Below, one piece after another: positions 1-5,384 of a stretch of 5,384 nucleotides of DNA (positions are counted from its first letter, which is position 1; every line of letters starts with the position of its first letter). The stretch is from positions 1 through 5,384 of the forward strand of contig DAOVHT010000071.1 of the NCBI GenBank assembly GCA_030671745.1, in the 5' to 3' direction. A model generated the notes under the pieces. The model was not told the origin of the DNA. It searched no databases and was given only the letters and a program-made list of their open reading frames with translations. The DNA is from Candidatus Nanohaloarchaea archaeon (GTDB lineage: Archaea; EX4484-52; GLR71). Both the position numbers and the translations under genes were made by a program.

Positions 1-231
1 AGTAATCTTTTTTCTTTTCAGTTTCTTCAAGCTTTCAAATAATGATATGGTTAAATTGTATGATGCTAAAATTAAGATTATAAGAATCAATCTTGTTTGG
101 TTTTGTGTCATCTCTGACATGTCTGTGAGTAGGATTGCAATTATAATTATTGCTGCAGAGATTATTCGTTTTATGTTGGCTGTATCTTTGATTATCAGTG
201 AGATTAATGTTTTTTTTGTATTTTGTTTCAT
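1..231 (-). CDS. Partial small membrane protein, unknown function
   Basis: An open frame begins at the ATG at 231 and runs without a stop through 77 codons to the left edge, so the C-terminus is missing. The protein starts MKQNTKKTLISLIIKD. It then shows two hydrophobic segments, at about residues 23-38 (rich in Ile and Ala) and 50-66 (Leu/Ile-rich), joined by a short polar loop, and continues into a Lys-rich stretch (ESLKKLKRKK) at the edge. I do not recognise the family. The gene lies 34 bases after adkA on the same strand. A TATA-like box centred about 28 bases before the ATG suggests its own leaderless promoter. In many archaea adkA is followed by a DUF106/EMC3-like membrane insertase gene. 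That order is the only reason to consider this identity, because the visible residues do not clearly match. A plus-strand frame across this region is judged to be a shadow. Confidence 0.6.
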   Translation of the reverse strand, partial: MKQNTKKTLISLIIKDTANIKRIISAAIIIIAILLTDMSEMTQNQTRLILIILILASYNLTISLFESLKKLKRKKIT

Positions 232-255
232 GATAATCTTATCTAGTTTTTTAAA

Positions 256-263
256 TTTTATAT
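256..263 (-). promoter_or_regulatory. TATA box, partial membrane protein gene
   Basis: The minus strand reads ATATAAAA here, inside the 34-base gap after the adkA stop codon. Its centre is about 28 bases from the ATG at 231, so transcription would start at or within a few bases of that codon and give a leaderless message. There is no Shine-Dalgarno-like sequence before the ATG, which fits. The surrounding DNA is very AT-rich, so a chance match is possible, and read-through from adkA is an alternative. Confidence 0.45.
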
Positions 264-265
264 CT

Positions 266-865
266 TTATTTCATGACTTCTACAAGTTCATTTACTGCAT
301 CATTTACTTTATTGTGCCTGTTCTGGATTATCCTTATTGTTGAACCGCTCATGGTCCCTGAAACAATTGTTGCTGATCGGTTCATCATCTGGTGTTCTTC
401 AATTGCCTCTTCAGTCTCGTGGTCTCTTGTTCTTGACTTGTCTGCCTGTCTTCGGTGGTGAATCTCTTTTGCTGTGGCTTCCATGATGACAAGGATGTCT
501 GGTCTTATCTCTTTTACGACCCATTCAGGGAACCCTATCAGGTATCCTTTGGGTGTCTTGATTGTTGCGTGTGTGTCAAATACTATGTTGGTCTTTTTTG
601 ACATCTTGACTATCTGTTTGGATGCTTTCACCTGTATCTTTTTCTGTGTCTCTGTGTCTATTTTCCGTAATTGGTCGCGAGTCTTGACTATTCCGTCCTT
701 TTTTGCAATCTCAAACATCTCGGTTCCGAAACTTAGGTGTTCGTAGTCTATGTTTTTGGATTTGAGGAGTTTCATGGCACGAGTTAAGATTGTTGTTTTT
801 CCTGAGCCCGGGATTCCGGTCACGACTATAATCTTGTTTTTTGTTTTTGATATCATAGGACACAC
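266..865 (-). CDS. adkA: Archaeal-type adenylate kinase AdkA
   Basis: Catalyses ATP + AMP to 2 ADP in the cytoplasm, balancing the adenylate pool. The protein has a P-loop GIPGSGKTT at residues 17-25 and the AdkA-type AMP region (FGTEMFEIAKKDG followed by RDQLRKI, about 46-69). The family's DTH...TPKGYLIGFP segment is at about 97-113, the Arg-rich RRQADKSRTRD lid segment at 138-148, and HQMMNR at 158-163. The 199-residue length is close to the usual 190-200. It lacks the zinc or long lid of bacterial Adk. Two starts are possible: GTG at 865 (used here, because it lies about 27 bases from the TATA centre as in a leaderless gene) or ATG at 856 (196 residues, a leader of about 10 bases). Neither has a ribosome binding site. 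adkA often sits next to secY in archaeal ribosomal clusters; here it follows an ABC exporter operon instead. Confidence 0.95.
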   Translation of the reverse strand: MCPMISKTKNKIIVVTGIPGSGKTTILTRAMKLLKSKNIDYEHLSFGTEMFEIAKKDGIVKTRDQLRKIDTETQKKIQVKASKQIVKMSKKTNIVFDTHATIKTPKGYLIGFPEWVVKEIRPDILVIMEATAKEIHHRRQADKSRTRDHETEEAIEEHQMMNRSATIVSGTMSGSTIRIIQNRHNKVNDAVNELVEVMK

Positions 866-888
866 ATAGATTAAATGGTTCTGGTCGG

Positions 889-896
889 TATTTATA
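889..896 (-). promoter_or_regulatory. TATA box of adkA
   Basis: The minus strand reads TATAAATA, preceded by AACA, in the 51-base gap between the permease stop codon and adkA. This is close to the archaeal TATA consensus. The centre is about 27 bases from the GTG at 865 and about 36 from the ATG at 856. It would let the housekeeping kinase be transcribed independently of the exporter operon upstream. No T-run terminator is visible between the two, so read-through may also occur. Confidence 0.6.
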
Positions 897-916
897 TGTT
901 ATTGGATTCTTTTTGT

Positions 917-2161
917 CTATTCATATTTCAGTGCATCAACCGGATGAAGTCTTGATGCTTGGTATGCGGGTATCAAGCCTGCAACTATTCCTGAACTTAT
1001 CGATACGGTAAGAGCCAAGATTATTGATTCTATAGATACTATGGTTCCACCTCGTGTAAATACTGTGCCGCTTATCATTGATGACATTGATCCTGAAAGA
1101 AGTATACCTAACATTACTCCCAAGATACCTCCGATTAGCCCGATCAGTCCAGCGTTGATTATGAATATGCGTAAGATGTCTTTATTTTTTGCACCGATTG
1201 CTTTCATGATCCCGATCTCTTTGGTCTTTTCAAGAACTGAGGTAAACATCGTGTTTGCAATCCCTATTGCGCCTACAAGCAATGAGACTGCGGCTATTGC
1301 AATCAGAAACAGGTTTATTGAGCTCATAGTCTCATCTCTAGTATCTTGTATCTGTTTGTTTGAACTGATTGTGAAATCTTTAGTATTTGAAGTTACATGT
1401 CTTGAAATCATAAGTCTAGTCTCAATCTTGGTTATCGTTTCATCTAATAGATCCTCATCTTCAATCTTTAGGACTATGGAATCGTAGGTGTCTGTATCTA
1501 TATCATCTATGATCTGGTATGCCATTGTAATCGGCATGTAGATATTGGTGCTTGAATCATCAAGGATACCTACAATACGGAATGAGTTTTCTTCTATGGT
1601 GATCATCTTATTTATTCCAAGAGGCCTATCGAAGTATGTTGATGCAAGCAGTCCCCCTATGATGACTACATTCTGATCTGAAGCATCAAGCATACGTCCT
1701 TCTTTTATTTTGCTTGTCGTAATCTTAGACCATACTTTCGGGTCCACACCGGTCAAAGAGACGCTACCACTTTTACCGAGGTATGATACTTCTACAGTTC
1801 CTTTTATGTTTGTGTCAATAAGTTCAATCTCAGGTATTGTCTTTAATGTCTGGACATCTGTACGGTCTAATGTTGTCTCTTCTTCTACTGCCTGTGCTGT
1901 GCTTGTGTAACTTTTGCTTCCTGTGCCACCACGCATCCCTATCATTTTTGTTCCACTTGAAAATCCGGGAGTTATGGTCACTATGTCTCCTCCAAGGTCA
2001 CCTAACTGTGAACTTATGGATTCTTGCATGCCTGTACCAAGTGACATTATGGCAATTACTGCAGCAACTCCTATGACTATGCCTACTATGGTCAGCCAGC
2101 TTCTTAATCTGCTGTGAACTACCATATTGGATGCATGCTTGAAGCATTTGCTTAATTTCAT
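917..2161 (-). CDS. MacB/FtsX-type ABC transporter permease
   Basis: Membrane subunit of a type VII (MacB/LolE/FtsX-like) ABC system. One transmembrane helix at residues 21-41 leads into a large extracellular MacB_PCD-like domain (about 45-278). The FtsX domain follows, with three helices at about 281-306, 331-357 and 377-400. The cytoplasmic coupling segment EKTKEIGIMKAIGAKNKDIL (311-330) and the end motif PAYQASRLHPVDALKYE are diagnostic. The 414 residues match stand-alone permeases of this class, which lack the fused ATPase of E. coli MacB and should work as a homodimer with a separate ATPase. A Ser/Gly/Thr-rich, Met-containing segment at about 66-97 follows the first extracellular strand and is likely flexible. 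The start ATG at 2161 lies 17 bases after the upstream gene, with a GTGA element 6 bases before it. It is the last gene of the operon. The substrate cannot be read from the sequence; peptides, lipids or drugs are the known cargoes of relatives. Confidence 0.93.
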   Translation of the reverse strand: MKLSKCFKHASNMVVHSRLRSWLTIVGIVIGVAAVIAIMSLGTGMQESISSQLGDLGGDIVTITPGFSSGTKMIGMRGGTGSKSYTSTAQAVEEETTLDRTDVQTLKTIPEIELIDTNIKGTVEVSYLGKSGSVSLTGVDPKVWSKITTSKIKEGRMLDASDQNVVIIGGLLASTYFDRPLGINKMITIEENSFRIVGILDDSSTNIYMPITMAYQIIDDIDTDTYDSIVLKIEDEDLLDETITKIETRLMISRHVTSNTKDFTISSNKQIQDTRDETMSSINLFLIAIAAVSLLVGAIGIANTMFTSVLEKTKEIGIMKAIGAKNKDILRIFIINAGLIGLIGGILGVMLGILLSGSMSSMISGTVFTRGGTIVSIESIILALTVSISSGIVAGLIPAYQASRLHPVDALKYE

Positions 2162-2167
2162 CTCGAG

Positions 2168-2171
2168 TCAC
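2168..2171 (-). promoter_or_regulatory. Weak ribosome binding site, permease gene
   Basis: The minus strand carries GTGA within TGTGA, 6 bases before the ATG at 2161. It matches part of the archaeal GGAGGTGAT consensus and resembles the GGTGA element before the preceding gene in core and spacing. It is short, so on its own it is weak evidence. Confidence 0.4.
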
Positions 2172-2178
2172 AGCCAAT

Positions 2179-3555
2179 CTATTTTTTGTCTTTTTTTATG
2201 TAATCTTTGAATTTAAGGTTGGGGTTCTGCAATTTTTGTTTTTTGTATCTTTGATTGATTACAATCAATATAATCAACAGACCAATGGCTATGATATAAG
2301 TTCCATATTGTGATAGTGGGTTGCTTTCTGTATTCAGTTTACTTCCTAGTATACCTATCTTCATATCTGTAGATACTAGATTTGTGTCTTTTATCTTGAT
2401 ACTTTTCTGGATTATATTCCGTTCGCCCATAGTATCTGTGTAAGCTATATTCATGTATAAGATATCTGTAGTGGTATTCATTGTGGTCTGTGGGATTTTT
2501 GTTGTGTTAAAAGTGATTGTTCTATCTTTGTTTCTCATAGTTCCGGGTATTGGTGTATCTGTGCTTGTTGTTGATTTTTGTAGGTTGAAGCTTGCAATAG
2601 TGTAATCTCCTTTATTTAGGTTTCCAATCATGAACGAATTTGAACCACTTACGGTCCAAGAGTTCTGTTCGGGAATCATGAGGGCTATTGAATTTGCTGG
2701 ATTGTTTCCTATATTTGCAATGCTGAAAGATAGTTGACCATTTGTATTCTCTGAGAATGTTACGTCAAAGTCGGTTTCTCCTCCAACATATATTCCTGCT
2801 ATGGTCGATATTGTATCGTCTTGGTCTGATGTCTGCGAGTCATAGGTCAGATGAAGATTCAGTTGGTATAGGCCTGCTACTGCATTAGTGTCTGCAATTA
2901 CCTCATATTCAAGTTCAGCACTATCTCCGATCTCTATGTATTTTATATATCTACTATTGTCGCTTCCGACAGGCAGGATTATCTTGTCGTCATTTTCCCA
3001 GCTGAATCTTAAATCACTTAAAGGAGAGTTTCCTAAATTATTTATTGTAAATTTAAGGCTGTCCTGTTTTCCTGGAACGAGTGATGTCTTGTCGATATGG
3101 ATTATTTCAGCGTTCTGGGCATTATTTATTTCAATGGATATACTTTTGAACATAACTGAGTCTGAACCATCTTCGTAATATTTTACTGTCAGTTCATAAT
3201 CGCCTTTTGGTGTATTTCTGTCAATCATTAAGATATATTTTATTATCTGTAGGTCGCTATCATAATATCCCTGATATGAATTTATTGTGCCTATATTTTG
3301 AAGTGCCGTATCTTTTTGAACTAATGTGAATGGGTATTCTGGGATAAGCTCTACCATAAGATTATTTACTGCATCACCTCCTATGTTTTCGATTCCCAGA
3401 CGTATATCAACGATATCTCCGGCTTGTGCAGGGTCCGGGTCCTGATTTATGAGATCAATAGAGATTGCAGAATATTCGTTCTGGGTTGCATATGACATCG
3501 GTAAAGATATCATCAATGCCAGTAGCATTAAACTTATCAATATTTTTGTTTTCAT
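2179..3555 (-). CDS. Secreted, membrane-anchored COG1361 (S-layer/CARDB-like) protein
   Basis: An extracellular protein held to the membrane at its C-terminus. A Sec signal peptide covers residues 1-23 (MKTK, hydrophobic core, likely cleavage after SYA). Three beta-rich repeat units follow, each marked by a related line: IENIGGDAVNNLMVEL (55-70), INNLGNSPLSDLRFSW (171-186) and IANIGNNPANSIALMI (279-294). Such repeats are typical of archaeal COG1361/CARDB Ig-like domains. Residues 326-363 are Thr-rich and carry two N-glycosylation sequons (N350, N360). A single helix at about 419-435 precedes a basic cytoplasmic tail of about 23 residues. The start ATG overlaps the ATPase stop codon by 4 bases (ATGA), with a good GGTGA site, so the two are translationally coupled. 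Its place between ATPase and permease suggests a dedicated partner of the transporter, perhaps filling the role of MacA, though it has no MacA/HlyD-like hairpin that I can see. The partner role is inference. Confidence 0.85.
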   Translation of the reverse strand: MKTKILISLMLLALMISLPMSYATQNEYSAISIDLINQDPDPAQAGDIVDIRLGIENIGGDAVNNLMVELIPEYPFTLVQKDTALQNIGTINSYQGYYDSDLQIIKYILMIDRNTPKGDYELTVKYYEDGSDSVMFKSISIEINNAQNAEIIHIDKTSLVPGKQDSLKFTINNLGNSPLSDLRFSWENDDKIILPVGSDNSRYIKYIEIGDSAELEYEVIADTNAVAGLYQLNLHLTYDSQTSDQDDTISTIAGIYVGGETDFDVTFSENTNGQLSFSIANIGNNPANSIALMIPEQNSWTVSGSNSFMIGNLNKGDYTIASFNLQKSTTSTDTPIPGTMRNKDRTITFNTTKIPQTTMNTTTDILYMNIAYTDTMGERNIIQKSIKIKDTNLVSTDMKIGILGSKLNTESNPLSQYGTYIIAIGLLIILIVINQRYKKQKLQNPNLKFKDYIKKDKK

Positions 3556-4286
3556 TTTTTGTTCACCTTTTTATTTTGACGGATATTTATGATCTGACCA
3601 TCTTTCAATTCAGCAATAGTCTGTGCATATCTTGTTAAGCTGAGTTCGTGCGTGATTATTATTATGGTTTTTCCTTCGTCTTTCCATAATCTGTAAAGGA
3701 TATCCATTATTTTTTTACCTGTGATGCTGTCAAGAGCTCCTGAGGGTTCGTCAGCAAGAATTATTTCAGGGTCACTTGCAAGACTTCGTGCGATGGATAC
3801 TCTTTGCTGCTGTCCTCCGGAAAGTTGTGCGGGTGTGTGGTGCATACGCTCTTTGAGTCCTACAAGGTCTAAAAGATATTTTGCGCGGTCTATGGCAGTC
3901 TGATCATCATATTCCATGAATTCTAAAGGGAGCTTTACATTCTCAAATGCGGATATGGATGGTATCAGATTATATTGCTGGAAAATGAAACCGATTGTCT
4001 TTCCTCGAAATGTTGCGAGGTCTGATTCTTTCATGTTGCTTATGTTTTTTGATTTCAAGTATATCTGTCCTTTCGATGGTACATCTAAGCAGCCCATCAG
4101 ATTCATCATTGTAGATTTTCCACTTCCTGATGCACCGGTTATCGCAACAAAATCTCCCTTTTTAATATTCATGCTAATGCCTTTGAGGGCAGGGACTTCT
4201 ACATCGCCCATCCTATATATTTTCCAGACATTATCCAGGCTCAATATTATGTCTTTATTTTTTTGTTCTGGTATTTTTTTTGGCAT
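3552..4286 (-). CDS. MacB/LolD-family ABC transporter ATPase
   Basis: Cytoplasmic ATPase that powers the permease at 917-2161. Numbering from the ATG at 4286 (244 residues), the domain is complete: A-loop Tyr24 (WKIYRMG), Walker A GASGSGKST at 51-59, Q-loop Gln103 in FIFQQYNLIP, signature LSGGQQQRV at 155-163, Walker B IILADEP with Asp179 and Glu180, D-loop SGALD, and switch His213 in IIIITHE. The KIYRMGDVEVPALKG opening and QQYNLIP place it in the LolD/MacB/FtsE-type subfamily. ATG at 4286 is preferred because a GTGA ribosome-binding element lies 5 bases before it. A GTG at 4295, part of that same element, would add three residues. It is the first gene of the operon; its TGA overlaps the next ATG by 4 bases. 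No key residue is missing, so it should be active. Confidence 0.95.
   Translation of the reverse strand: MPKKIPEQKNKDIILSLDNVWKIYRMGDVEVPALKGISMNIKKGDFVAITGASGSGKSTMMNLMGCLDVPSKGQIYLKSKNISNMKESDLATFRGKTIGFIFQQYNLIPSISAFENVKLPLEFMEYDDQTAIDRAKYLLDLVGLKERMHHTPAQLSGGQQQRVSIARSLASDPEIILADEPSGALDSITGKKIMDILYRLWKDEGKTIIIITHELSLTRYAQTIAELKDGQIINIRQNKKVNKK
3563..3567 (-). promoter_or_regulatory. Ribosome binding site of the S-layer-like gene
   Basis: GGTGA (extended to AGGTGA) on the minus strand, 7 bases before the ATG at 3555. It lies inside the last codons of the ATPase gene. It is the best Shine-Dalgarno match in the window and supports both the start choice and translational coupling of the overlapping genes. 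Confidence 0.75.
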
Positions 4287-4291
4287 CTCTG

Positions 4292-4295
4292 TCAC
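4292..4295 (-). promoter_or_regulatory. Ribosome binding site that decides the ATPase start
   Basis: GTGA on the minus strand, 5 bases before the ATG at 4286. The same four bases contain the alternative GTG start at 4295. Because GTGA recurs at 5-7 bases before all three operon genes, it is read here as a ribosome binding element and not as a start codon. Confidence 0.45.
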
Positions 4296-4305
4296 TTATT
4301 TTATC

Positions 4306-4330
4306 TTTAGTTGTTTAGTTTCATTTAGTT
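4306..4330 (-). repeat. Three direct copies of AACTAAA at the operon start
   Basis: On the minus strand AACTAAA occurs at 4330-4324, 4320-4314 and 4312-4306, with gaps of 3 bases and 1 base. The copies cover the predicted transcription start (about 4313-4315). The middle copy overlaps the TGAAACTA element at 4316-4323. They may be part of an operator or a low-complexity leader; the sequence alone does not decide. Confidence 0.5.
4316..4323 (-). promoter_or_regulatory. TGAAACTA element, copy 1, near the transcription start
   Basis: The minus strand reads TGAAACTA, an exact inverted copy of the plus-strand element at 4352-4359. The pair brackets the TATA box with 28 bases between the arms. A protein bound here would cover the predicted start of the ABC operon transcript, as expected of a repressor site. 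No regulator gene is in the window. Confidence 0.45.
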
Positions 4331-4334
4331 GTAA

Positions 4335-4350
4335 CTATATATATCTTTTA
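4335..4350 (-). promoter_or_regulatory. TATA box and BRE-like element of the ABC operon
   Basis: The minus strand reads TAAAAGATATATATAG from 4350 to 4335, a strong archaeal TATA box with a purine-rich BRE-like stretch just upstream. Its centre near 4340 predicts a start about 4313-4315, leaving a leader of 27-29 bases before the ATG at 4286. That leader is long enough to hold the GTGA ribosome-binding element, unlike the other promoters here, which appear leaderless. Confidence 0.7.
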
Positions 4351-4381
4351 GTGAAACTATCCGTATTCTTGTGAAATTATC
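4351..4381 (+). repeat. Phased direct repeat GTGAAAYTATC, candidate operator
   Basis: GTGAAACTATC at 4351-4361 and GTGAAATTATC at 4371-4381 agree at 10 of 11 positions. They start exactly 20 bases apart, about two helical turns, so both sites face the same side of the DNA. They lie just upstream of the BRE/TATA of the ABC operon and about 45-75 bases upstream of the TATA box of the divergent MFS gene. This position fits a regulator that controls either or both genes. With the inverted copy at 4316-4323 there are three related sites. Confidence 0.55.
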
Positions 4382-4424
4382 TTGTTGGATTCTGATTTTT
4401 GATATTGGTCCGGAATCGTGATAG

Positions 4425-4432
4425 ATAAATAT
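4425..4432 (+). promoter_or_regulatory. TATA box of the MFS transporter gene
   Basis: ATAAATAT on the plus strand, centred about 26-27 bases before the ATG at 4455. This spacing puts the transcription start on the start codon itself, so the message would be leaderless. There is no ribosome binding site before 4455, which agrees. The box overlaps the alternative in-frame ATG at 4431, so that codon could not be used from this promoter. Confidence 0.55.
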
Positions 4433-4454
4433 GTGCGGATACAATAATCGTATT

Positions 4455-5384
4455 ATGAACTTAAAGACAAATTATCAGAGGAACATATATCTGATATATT
4501 CGATATTTACCCTTTATGCTTTTGCAATCTGCTGGAATGTGGTTCAGGTATTGTTCTTTCAGGCTAATAATCTTACATTTTTTCAGATAAGTACATTACT
4601 GTTGACACTGTCTCTTGTAGTGTTGCTGTTTGAGATACCGACCGGTGCATTTGCTGACATGCGCGGACGTAAATTAAGCCTTATACTGTTTTCAGTAATG
4701 TTTGGGATAAGTTCGTTCATATTTGCGATAAGCTCTTCATATTTGGCATTTTTGGTTGCTATAATATTTTTGGGTATAGGGTATTCGTTCTGGTCGGGAA
4801 CGGCTAACTCTATACTTTATGAATCCCTGAAAGGTCTGGGCAAGGAAAAATTGTTCACTAAATATCTGTCTAAAACGCATTTTCTGTTTGTTGGCGTGGG
4901 GATAATCACTAATTATTCTATTCCGTTATTGTTTGAGATAAATATCAATTATCCGTTTTACCTGTCTGCATTTCTGTCTTTGCTGTTATTTGTATCTTGT
5001 TTATTTTTGGATGAATCTTTGGTTGGGAAACGAGATTTGGGTATTGAGTCAAATATATTCAATAAGTATAAGATACAGATCTCGGAATCCTTAAAATTGT
5101 TCAAGGGTGATGGTTATTTTCGGTGGTTGTTGCTGTTTTCGGGGTTATGGGGTTTAGGGATTGGGATATTTTCCGAGCTTATGAACCAGCCGTTGATCAT
5201 AAGATATTTTGATCTGGGTACTTATGGGATTATATTTGCAACCGCTACAATTGTTCAGACTATACTGCTCTTCTATCTGGACAGGATCATTGAGTCAAGT
5301 CGGAAAAGTAACCCTTATCTTATCTTGATTATGGTGTGGTCGGCAGGGTTAATATTGATGCTGGAGTTCATCGAGACAATCTAT
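4455..5384 (+). CDS. MFS transporter, partial at the right edge
   Basis: The frame opens at the ATG at 4455 and stays open for 310 codons to the window end; the C-terminal part is missing. The protein starts MNLKTNYQRN. About nine membrane helices are visible, near residues 12-35, 41-62, 75-93, 96-118, 141-160, 166-184, 223-240, 256-275 and 286-304. The major facilitator motif A, GAFADMRGRK, is at 64-73 between helices 2 and 3, preceded by FEIPT. A polar cytoplasmic loop at about 186-222 separates the two halves. It is most like the broad group of archaeal and bacterial drug/metabolite MFS exporters; the substrate is unknown. An in-frame ATG at 4431 would add eight residues and has a GTGAT element 8 bases before it, but the TATA position favours 4455. 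The gene is divergent from the ABC operon and shares its control region. Confidence 0.9.
   Translation, partial: MNLKTNYQRNIYLIYSIFTLYAFAICWNVVQVLFFQANNLTFFQISTLLLTLSLVVLLFEIPTGAFADMRGRKLSLILFSVMFGISSFIFAISSSYLAFLVAIIFLGIGYSFWSGTANSILYESLKGLGKEKLFTKYLSKTHFLFVGVGIITNYSIPLLFEININYPFYLSAFLSLLLFVSCLFLDESLVGKRDLGIESNIFNKYKIQISESLKLFKGDGYFRWLLLFSGLWGLGIGIFSELMNQPLIIRYFDLGTYGIIFATATIVQTILLFYLDRIIESSRKSNPYLILIMVWSAGLILMLEFIETIY

Noticed and set aside
47..343. A 98-codon hydrophobic open frame on the plus strand
   Set aside because: It overlaps the end of adkA and the partial membrane gene, both on the minus strand. Its hydrophobic look comes from antisense of Ile- and Lys-rich codons. The minus-strand frame has a well-placed TATA box and stays open to the edge.
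866..916. Transcription terminator between the permease gene and adkA
   Set aside because: No hairpin and no T-run on the minus strand are seen here, only the adkA TATA box.
1041..1487. A 148-codon open frame on the plus strand
   Set aside because: It lies wholly inside the permease gene on the opposite strand. Its residues mirror the antisense of the FtsX domain, it has no promoter or ribosome site, and it matches no family I know. It is a shadow frame.
3916..4374. A 152-codon plus-strand open frame crossing the divergent promoter
   Set aside because: Most of it is antisense to the ATPase, and the remainder runs through the TATA box and operator repeats. No recognisable domain is present.
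4431..4454. Upstream in-frame ATG for the MFS gene, with GTGAT before it
   Set aside because: The best TATA box overlaps this codon, which places transcription start at 4455. The eight extra residues are polar and not needed for the first helix. Kept only as an alternative.
1..5384. tRNA, rRNA, CRISPR arrays, insertion sequences or attachment sites
   Set aside because: No cloverleaf, spaced identical repeats of CRISPR size, transposase motifs or terminal inverted repeats were seen. Nearly all of the sequence is accounted for by coding regions.

Overview
The window looks like a piece of an AT-rich archaeal genome. The strongest reason is a complete archaeal-type adenylate kinase (AdkA family, not the bacterial Adk fold). 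Supporting signs are archaeal TATA boxes about 26-28 bases before several start codons, GGTGA/GTGA-type ribosome binding sites inside the operon, and an extracellular COG1361 (S-layer/CARDB-like) protein of a type common in archaea. The style of the proteins is reminiscent of DPANN archaea such as Woesearchaeota, but that placement is an impression and was not tested. There is no gene-free stretch longer than 300 bases. The longest gap is the roughly 160-base divergent promoter region.

Layout, left to right: (1) a partial minus-strand gene for a small membrane protein, running off the left edge (1-231); (2) adkA on the minus strand (266-865) with its own TATA box; (3) a three-gene minus-strand operon, transcribed from about 4315 leftward, in the order ATPase (3552-4286), extracellular anchored Ig-like protein (2179-3555) and FtsX/MacB-type permease (917-2161); (4) an intergenic region (4287-4454) with a strong TATA box and three copies of a TGAAAYTA element; (5) a divergent plus-strand MFS transporter starting at 4455 and cut by the right edge at 310 codons.

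The three operon genes read as one machine. The cytoplasmic ATPase should dimerise and drive the four-helix MacB-like permease. The Ig-like protein has a signal peptide, three repeated beta domains and a C-terminal membrane anchor, and it sits where bacteria would encode the MacA adaptor. Together with the divergent MFS carrier, the locus looks like a two-pump export module that may be co-regulated through the shared operator cluster. The regulator and the substrate are not in the window.

Two genes at the edges (left membrane protein, right MFS) have no stop codon in the window and were translated by hand from the raw sequence.
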